Virus record (IMG/VR): IMGVR_UViG_3300020420_000039
Coordinates: 1 to 33,540 of that record
Reading direction: 5' to 3' (one strand)
Source: a virus
DNA length: 33,540 nucleotides
Under the pieces are notes generated by a model. The model worked only from the letters and a program-made list of their open reading frames with translations. It was not told the origin of the DNA and searched no databases. Each line of letters begins with the position of its first letter. Within the stretch, counting starts at the first letter, position 1. Positions 28,221 to 33,540 of the stretch are shown piece after piece. The position numbers and the translations under genes are program-made.

Positions 28221-29151
28221 TGCTTTTTGGAACCATACCAACATTAGAAGCGGAAATAGAATCTATCCTTGTTGTAGATTTAAAACTTCTATTGGTCAAT
28301 TTGATGGCGACATAGGCAATGTTCTAAACATTCCTGAATATCAAAAGATACGTGAAGCAAATGCAAAAGGCGAATTTATTAAAGGTTGTGAAAAGTGTTG
28401 GTACGAAGAAAAAATAGGACACAAAAGTTTAAGACAAGAATTTAACGAAAAATACAATTACGATAAAGTTGAACTTAAATTTTTAGAAATAGGTTTTGAC
28501 AACCTATGTAACTTAACCTGTGATGGTTGTAATTCAGAATTCAGTACTAGTTGGATAGTTAAAGAAAAAGAAATTTACGGTAGTGCTAAAAACAAGTTAA
28601 TGGAGATTGACGAAGTAACTAATGTCCCAGAGTCTATAAACAAAATTTTATTTTTAGGAGGTGAGCCTTTAATCACAGACAGACATTTAAAGTTACTTCG
28701 TCAAATTAAAAACAAAGACATAGAAATAATTTATAATACAAACGGAACCTTTATACCTAAGAAAGAAGAATTAGCAGAATTTAAATTGTACAAACAGGTT
28801 ACATTTATATTAAGTGTAGACGGAGTTCAAGACCTTGCAGAAAAAGTAAGAGGTGGAACCAAATGGTCTAAGGTATTAGAATTTGTTGAGTGGGTCAAAG
28901 AAAACAAATTTACTTTAGAATTTAATACAGTTGTACATACAAATAACTGGCACGGATTAGAAGACATATATAACTTCTGTAATAGATATGATGCTAAATG
29001 GTATGTGAATTGTTTGACATATCCTTTTAACTTATCCATTAATCAATTGAGTTATATGAAGAAACGTAAGTTAAAAAGTATGTTAAAGTATGTTGATATT
29101 CCGAATAAAGATTTTATTCTTGCTCACCTTGATACAAAACCCATTGCTTAA
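28210..29151 (+). CDS. Radical SAM protein with N-terminal Cys cluster, 313 aa
   Basis: The radical-SAM CxxxCxxC site is C100-x3-C104-x2-C107 (FDNLCNLTCDGCNSEF), followed by LFLGGEPLITD (GGEP) and a TIM-barrel-like order (IIYNTNGTF, FILSVDG). Before it, C3, C21, C22, C60 and C63 (IYPCCRF, GCEKCWYEE) form an N-terminal SPASM/twitch-like cluster. Such phage twitch-type radical-SAM proteins have unknown substrates; peptide, sugar or tRNA modification are possible. It overlaps the 139-aa gene by 11 bp and ends by overlapping the convergent GT-like gene by 38 bp. Confidence 0.88.
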   Translation: MKCSAFWNHTNIRSGNRIYPCCRFKTSIGQFDGDIGNVLNIPEYQKIREANAKGEFIKGCEKCWYEEKIGHKSLRQEFNEKYNYDKVELKFLEIGFDNLCNLTCDGCNSEFSTSWIVKEKEIYGSAKNKLMEIDEVTNVPESINKILFLGGEPLITDRHLKLLRQIKNKDIEIIYNTNGTFIPKKEELAEFKLYKQVTFILSVDGVQDLAEKVRGGTKWSKVLEFVEWVKENKFTLEFNTVVHTNNWHGLEDIYNFCNRYDAKWYVNCLTYPFNLSINQLSYMKKRKLKSMLKYVDIPNKDFILAHLDTKPIA

Positions 29152-30319
29152 TTCTTTGTAGTAATACAATAGGTTGCTTTTGCTTATGCAACTGTAGGTA
29201 GTGTTGTCTATTGTGTTCTAGTATTTCTTGAATACCGTTATACATTTCTTCTATCTTATGTATGTTTTTATTTGTTAATATTTTAACTTGTTGTAATGCA
29301 CTTAACAAACGTTGCGTATCATCTTCTATTTCATCATAACTTTCATCAACAAATTCACTGAATGTCATAAAGCCTAATTCACGTACAAGTTCCAAACTGT
29401 TCGGCAGTCCTATAATGATAAAAGGATGTTTATATAAAAAACATTTAAAGACTTTTTCTGTAATTGCTTTACGCATTGAACTTTGATAAAAGTCACCTTC
29501 AGTTATTATACTGTAATAACTTTCGCTAAAATAATCTTCAACACTAGGTAAGTTCCTAGCCATGCTACTGTAAGTTTGTTCGTTCAAATCAAGTTCTAAT
29601 GGGAGTGTATTGTTAAGCCTCTCTACTTGTTCTAGAGAGAAGTTAGCAGTTTGTAAGTTCTGATCTCGATATTTTTTATTACTTTCATTTTCAAATGTAC
29701 CATTTAAAACATCATTGTATTGTCCTAAAGGACAACTTACAAAACCATGTTTAAGTAAATCATATTGTGCAAGATAGTCAACAGTTTGTAGTCTATGTAG
29801 TCTTTCTTGTCTATTTAAACAAAGATATTTTTTCTTACGTAAGTTACTATTACCATTCCATGTATCTGGTTGTGTTTTAAGGTCAATACCATCAAACCTA
29901 TCTAAACTTAATTGCACATTAAAGTAAACATAGTTATTATAATATTTTCTTTCTCCGAATACACGTTTTATCATTATGGGTAATCTTTTATTGTTACTTA
30001 GAATTACCCAATCACTAATATTGTATTTCTCTACTGCATCTTTTAAAATTTTAAGAAACTCAATATCAGTTAATCCCTCATAACTATCATCTATTACAAG
30101 GAAGGTTGGCTTGTTATATGTTTTAAAGTAATTAGTAAATGTTTTAAACACATAATCATTATCACCTAAATATTCAAAAAACACAACAACTTTATCAACA
30201 CTATCTTCAAGTATTTTGTTATTGTAACTTTCAAAATGAATTGTATCTTTAAAGTTCTCAATAAAAGTTCCTAAACTTCTACTGTTTTGATTCATGGTTA
30301 CTAAAGGTACTGTTATCAT
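29114..30319 (-). CDS. Glycosyltransferase-like protein, 401 aa
   Basis: The C-terminal half reads SYYSIITEGDFYQ, ITEKVFKCFLYKHPFIIIGLPNSL, ELGFMTFSEFVDESYDEI. The 'tEK.fk....khPfI..G...sl..lrelGF.tF...iDESYD' order is shared with phage and giant-virus glycosyltransferase-like proteins and is reminiscent of GT10 fucosyltransferase C-termini. The N-terminal ~180 residues include VFFEYLGDNDYVF and KKYLCLNRQERLHR. The C-terminus is helical and Gln-rich. The start overlaps the radical-SAM gene by ATGA (30316-30319), making it the last gene of the amidinotransferase operon. Confidence 0.7.
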   Translation of the reverse strand: MITVPLVTMNQNSRSLGTFIENFKDTIHFESYNNKILEDSVDKVVVFFEYLGDNDYVFKTFTNYFKTYNKPTFLVIDDSYEGLTDIEFLKILKDAVEKYNISDWVILSNNKRLPIMIKRVFGERKYYNNYVYFNVQLSLDRFDGIDLKTQPDTWNGNSNLRKKKYLCLNRQERLHRLQTVDYLAQYDLLKHGFVSCPLGQYNDVLNGTFENESNKKYRDQNLQTANFSLEQVERLNNTLPLELDLNEQTYSSMARNLPSVEDYFSESYYSIITEGDFYQSSMRKAITEKVFKCFLYKHPFIIIGLPNSLELVRELGFMTFSEFVDESYDEIEDDTQRLLSALQQVKILTNKNIHKIEEMYNGIQEILEHNRQHYLQLHKQKQPIVLLQRIKQWVLYQGEQE

Positions 30320-31176
30320 ATTTTTACATTCTTTACTACTGCTTCTTCTTGTGGTTTAAGCACAGGGTTAGCAGGACACATAGCACAAATACTATGTGGT
30401 TCATATATGTTCTTTACAAACTTTTCTAATTCTTTTTCGTCAACGTCTGGATCTAGTCCTTCGTATTTTAAGTAAGGTTGCCAATCTTTATCTTCTAACA
30501 TAAAGTTTTTTGTAAGGTGTGTTCTCACCATACTTATTGGAGGACACTTGTATAATTTATTCTTGTATATTATTGGGTAAATGTTTACCCCGCAATTTTT
30601 ATAACTTGATGTTGGGTCATTATCGTTCCAAGGTTTAAGTACACCATCTACTTCTTTTCTATAATCATACCAGCCTCCTTGTGTTGGATCAGTAACTTCT
30701 AATACAACTGTGTCGCAGGTATGTGTGTTAGGTGATGTTTCAAACCATTTGCCTTTACTGTAAAATGCTTGATGTAAGTTACGTTCTACTATATCCCTAT
30801 ACTTAGGATTTTTATTGTGCAAACTACAACTTACTTTTGCATTTCCTATCTTTTTTAATACGTTAAAAATCTTAGGACGTTTAGGTAACAAGAAAGCATT
30901 AGTATAAACTTCTATAACTGCATGGTCGAATATGCGTCTTGCTTCTGTAAGTATATCATATATTCGTGGATGTAATAAAGGCTCGCCGCCAATGATTGTT
31001 ACATGGTCAGGGTCTAATCTTTTAAACCATTGTTCCATATTAGAAACAATGTCCTCAAACTTTTCAACAAAGGCGTGTCCGTGATCAATGAATCTATCAC
31101 AACCCGGACAGGCAAGATCACAACTTGTAGTGATCATGTATTCTAAATTTCTGATGTGTAGTCCGCGTTTAGTCAA
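30316..31176 (-). CDS. Radical SAM protein, 286 aa
   Basis: C19-x3-C23-x2-C26 (TTSCDLACPGCDRF) is the [4Fe-4S]/SAM site, followed by VTIIGGEPLLHPRI (GGEP, 63-66) and VYTNAFLLPK. At the C-terminus, C-x-x-C residues (NIYEPHSICAMCPAN plus the upstream KNCGVNIYPII and LYKCPPIS) can hold an auxiliary cluster, a SPASM-like arrangement. Enzymes of this type modify peptides, sugars or carbocycles. It is encoded directly after the amidinotransferase (8-bp overlap) and before the GT-like protein. Confidence 0.88.
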   Translation of the reverse strand: MTKRGLHIRNLEYMITTSCDLACPGCDRFIDHGHAFVEKFEDIVSNMEQWFKRLDPDHVTIIGGEPLLHPRIYDILTEARRIFDHAVIEVYTNAFLLPKRPKIFNVLKKIGNAKVSCSLHNKNPKYRDIVERNLHQAFYSKGKWFETSPNTHTCDTVVLEVTDPTQGGWYDYRKEVDGVLKPWNDNDPTSSYKNCGVNIYPIIYKNKLYKCPPISMVRTHLTKNFMLEDKDWQPYLKYEGLDPDVDEKELEKFVKNIYEPHSICAMCPANPVLKPQEEAVVKNVKI

Positions 31177-32230
31177 AGTAACTTTCCAATGTGCCTTTAC
31201 GTTTAGTATCTAAAGTAACACAATGGAAACCACCACTCAATGTACGTGCTTGACGCATGGGTAGTGCTATTGATTCTATGCCCCATTTATCTAATTCTTT
31301 ACGTAAATCTTCTTGATTCTCATCACAGATAACAAGTTTTTCATTTACACTCATAAAGTTTAGACCAATGTACTTACTGCAAGGCGAAACGTTATTCGGC
31401 AAGTTAGTCCCAATATCGTGTACTTTATTACCTGGGAAAAATATTTTGTCCCAGTCTTTAAAGATAGGTGGATACCAATCAGGATTAATTCTATCACCGT
31501 TAAACAAAACAAGTCCTGGACGTAATGGTATCACAGTACTATCAAAATGTGAGTAACTATAAAATTTTTCAGCAAGATGAATCTTGTACCCTCTTGGTTC
31601 TAATATTGTTTTCAACCATTGTCCCCCTAACAATGATCCACTGTTGCTTACTTGATAAATTAAATCTTTACCTAGTCTTACAACATTAGGTGCATCAAAA
31701 ACAATTTCTTTATTTGTCAATGTAGGAATACTTAGATCCTCCAATTGATAACTTTCATCTAAAAGTCTTGGTCGTGGAGCACTTATCCATTGTGATCCTC
31801 CGGCCATTGCTTCGTATAAAAATTCTCTATATGCAAGTGTTTCATATTGTCTTGCTCTCATGGCTCCTGGACAATCAATAATAAGATTATCCAATGGCAG
31901 TAATAAATCTCTTGGACAATAAGTGTACCAGCCTGTTGTTTTCCAATCAGGAGATGAAAACTCTTTGGAATGATCAATAGCCTCTGGACGTCTTACTTTG
32001 ACTCCAAGGTTACCTAGCAGTTTTGCTAATCCGTCAAGGTCTTCATTTGCTTCATCGATTACCCAATCAGGACTAGGACCTTCTAAGTCTTTAATGTGTT
32101 CATATTCGCAATCCGCAAATCCAAAACTGTGTGTTGATTTATCAACTGTTGGAATACGGGCATGATCGGCAATTCCAACAAAACATTCCTCTAATTGATC
32201 CCAATCATTATGACTACTTACTATTGTCAT
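31169..32230 (-). CDS. Amidinotransferase (glycine/inosamine amidinotransferase family, StrB-like)
   Basis: Catalytic triad residues are in family order: D179 (EIVFDAPNVVRLGKD), H228 (YSHFDSTVIPLRPG) and the nucleophile C337 (LSGGFHCVTLD). At 353 aa it is the size of bacterial inosamine-phosphate amidinotransferases (StrB, ~347 aa) and shorter than animal AGAT (423 aa). The enzyme moves the amidino group of arginine to an amine, giving a guanidino compound and ornithine. The acceptor is not readable. It overlaps the aminotransferase-fold gene (17 bp), which could supply the amine. No promoter is seen close by, so it is read from upstream, beyond the window end. Confidence 0.9.
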   Translation of the reverse strand: MTIVSSHNDWDQLEECFVGIADHARIPTVDKSTHSFGFADCEYEHIKDLEGPSPDWVIDEANEDLDGLAKLLGNLGVKVRRPEAIDHSKEFSSPDWKTTGWYTYCPRDLLLPLDNLIIDCPGAMRARQYETLAYREFLYEAMAGGSQWISAPRPRLLDESYQLEDLSIPTLTNKEIVFDAPNVVRLGKDLIYQVSNSGSLLGGQWLKTILEPRGYKIHLAEKFYSYSHFDSTVIPLRPGLVLFNGDRINPDWYPPIFKDWDKIFFPGNKVHDIGTNLPNNVSPCSKYIGLNFMSVNEKLVICDENQEDLRKELDKWGIESIALPMRQARTLSGGFHCVTLDTKRKGTLESYFD

Positions 32231-33080
32231 TTATTTTTTCTCCTATTAGTTCACTAATACATACCCTATTCACTTTGCCACCTCTGTTAAATTCTTTATA
32301 CTCTTCACCTCCTAAACCAAACATTATGCAGTCTGTAGGCTCCAAGTTTTTCTCTTTGCATACTTGATAATACTGTTCTTCGTATGTGTGCCAATTATGA
32401 TCAACACCATATTCTTTTATAAGAGTATTAGCAATACTTAACGATACTCTATTAACCATATCAACAGAATTGAACACATCAATACCGTCATCTGCATTGC
32501 CTCTTTGACACCTTATTCCTACACGTAAAAACTCTGCACCGTAAAATGCTTTGCTAATACTAAACGTAATTGTATCAATACAACGGAACGATAGATCTAA
32601 ATTTATGTTTTGTGTACAAGGAAAATAAGCAAAATCTAATAGTACAGGTATATCTAAGTTATTACACAAATGTAATAATTGCTCTGTAAGTTCGTGTTGC
32701 TTACCTAGATCGCTAAATGGTACACTTAAAATAAGTGCATCACCTCGCATAAGATCTGCGTTAAGTTCTTTAAATTGTGCACCATGTTTCAAACAAGCCT
32801 TGTGATACATAAATTCACCAGCAAAGAATCTAAAACGTTTTTCTTTATATTTCCAATAAAAGTGATCGAAACTTTGTATTGTTCCATTTACAATTTGTAT
32901 GTTTTTATATTTCCAAAGATTCTTTAGATTGTTTTTTGTACTAGACTGTATCCATTTAAAAAAATTATTCTTAAATTCGTTTGGTAATTTTTCGTTGTAT
33001 AAGTCCTGTGCAGGAATCATACTTTCAATACGTTGTCTAATACTAAAATCTACAACAGGTTTAGCCCCTCTTAAATTCAT
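32214..33080 (-). CDS. PLP aminotransferase fold-type-I-like protein, 288 aa
   Basis: The central part has the fold-type-I PLP pattern: PVLLDFAYF (D149 and Y152, pyridine contacts), ITFSISKAFYGAEFLRVGIR with K177 as likely Schiff-base lysine and R186 as phosphate/substrate contact, and an earlier VNGTIQSFDHFYW. It is about 100 residues shorter than normal class I aminotransferases, lacking much of the C-terminal small domain, so it may be a reduced enzyme. It overlaps the dioxygenase gene by 20 bp and the amidinotransferase by 17 bp. It may make the amine that the amidinotransferase converts to guanidine, but this is inference. Confidence 0.75.
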   Translation of the reverse strand: MNLRGAKPVVDFSIRQRIESMIPAQDLYNEKLPNEFKNNFFKWIQSSTKNNLKNLWKYKNIQIVNGTIQSFDHFYWKYKEKRFRFFAGEFMYHKACLKHGAQFKELNADLMRGDALILSVPFSDLGKQHELTEQLLHLCNNLDIPVLLDFAYFPCTQNINLDLSFRCIDTITFSISKAFYGAEFLRVGIRCQRGNADDGIDVFNSVDMVNRVSLSIANTLIKEYGVDHNWHTYEEQYYQVCKEKNLEPTDCIMFGLGGEEYKEFNRGGKVNRVCISELIGEKINDNSK

Positions 33081-33540
33081 CTCTAACTCCGGTTACCTGC
33101 ATTGTGTACTTTGGTTTCATTCCATTATTTGCACTAAGATGTGGTTCATCTTTTTCTATTATTATAGCATCACCACGTTTCCATTGCAAGATGGGATTGT
33201 TGTTTATTTCAAAGTAATGACCCGATTCCCAATCTTCCAAAAATATGTTTACACGAATACAGTCTTCAGGAGCAACATCAAACTTTTTGGATATCATATA
33301 AAATGTATCTACATGGCTAGGTAATGTTTGTCCAGGCATCTGATGCATTACTGCTATTGTGTAACGATCAAATAAACTTTTAGCAAACGTCTTAAACTTA
33401 CCGTTTGGAAATGCTTGTTTGTATTTTGTATTATTAGCAGTATATCCTGCTAGATGATATTTTTTATTTTGTGATTCAAATGCAGTTGCTCGACCTTCGT
33501 CAGTAACATTATCTTTCTCTGACCAAACGAGAGTTTTATA
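33061..33540 (-). CDS. 2OG-Fe(II) dioxygenase (AspH-like), 5' end outside window
   Basis: The frame stays open from the last window base (33540) through the ATG at 33348, so the true start lies beyond the window and the ATG is internal. Motifs: LPSHVDTFYMI (H-x-D), IRVNIFLEDWESGHYFEIN (aspartyl/asparaginyl hydroxylase-like strand pair) and EKDEPHLSANNGMKPKYTMQ (distal His and K/R). The stop overlaps the aminotransferase-like start by 20 bp, so it is the first visible gene of the operon. Confidence 0.8.
   Translation of the reverse strand, partial: YKTLVWSEKDNVTDEGRATAFESQNKKYHLAGYTANNTKYKQAFPNGKFKTFAKSLFDRYTIAVMHQMPGQTLPSHVDTFYMISKKFDVAPEDCIRVNIFLEDWESGHYFEINNNPILQWKRGDAIIIEKDEPHLSANNGMKPKYTMQVTGVRDEFKRG

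Noticed and set aside
33061-33348. Complete 95-aa gene starting at 33348
   Set aside because: The frame remains open to the window edge at 33540, so this is the C-terminal part of a larger gene.
1-33540. tRNA genes, CRISPR arrays, insertion sequences, integrase or attachment sites
   Set aside because: None could be identified by reading; no regularly spaced repeats, cloverleaf with CCA end or transposase motif was seen.

Overview
The window looks like part of the genome of a T4-like (Straboviridae/Kyanoviridae-type) tailed phage of a marine bacterium. The evidence is a UvsW recombination helicase, a gp41-type replicative helicase beside a gp61-type primase, a PAAR tail-tip protein, exact T4 late-promoter octamers (TATAAATA), very dense gene packing with ATGA overlaps, and many 2OG-Fe(II) oxygenase, radical-SAM, carbamoyltransferase and sugar genes of the kind seen in ocean myoviruses. 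Base composition is AT-rich, except that the first ~3 kb and bases 4140-4270 look richer in GC. No photosystem gene, tRNA, integrase, IS element or CRISPR array was seen. The host cannot be fixed from the sequence; a cyanobacterium or an alphaproteobacterium such as SAR11 is possible.

Layout. (1) 1-3915: small late genes on both strands, including a PAAR spike tip, several unlisted micro-genes of 42-49 codons, a methyltransferase and a 2OG oxygenase. (2) 3916-4284: a non-coding divergent region with hairpins. (3) 4285-5851: a methyltransferase and a GSCFA-type hydrolase. (4) 5848-16252, mostly minus strand: replication and nucleotide-metabolism genes. These are a 544-aa C-family (DnaE-like) polymerase without a PHP domain, gp41 helicase, carbamoyltransferase, gp61 primase, a 191-aa DnaE-like mini-protein, zinc proteins, an SGNH hydrolase, a possible gp62 and a 2OG oxygenase. 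A late structural gene and a divergent late gene sit in the middle of this block. (5) 16284-22268, minus strand: an operon starting with a 422-aa unknown and UvsW, followed by a methyltransferase, a 2OG oxygenase, a cupin and small proteins. (6) 22295-28220: a surface-sugar block with three related GT-B/KpsC-like proteins, two GT-A-like transferases, a cytidylyltransferase-cupin fusion and an apparently inactivated 2OG oxygenase. (7) 28210-33540: two radical-SAM proteins, a StrB-like amidinotransferase, an aminotransferase-fold protein, a dioxygenase running off the window and a glycosyltransferase-like protein.

Regulation is unusually readable. Five genes, each starting an early replication or metabolism operon, have a near-consensus sigma70 promoter (TTGACT/A, exactly 17 bp, TATAAT) ending only 5-9 bp before the start codon. 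This predicts leaderless or nearly leaderless early mRNAs. T4-type late octamers precede the virion and surface-sugar genes, and several of these also sit 4-10 bp from the start codon. All six convergent gene pairs overlap at their stop codons, leaving no room for terminators.

The strongest candidates for new biology are the amidinotransferase/aminotransferase/radical-SAM/dioxygenase operon (28210-33540), the two stripped-down C-family polymerase proteins, and the promoter-abutting-start-codon architecture.
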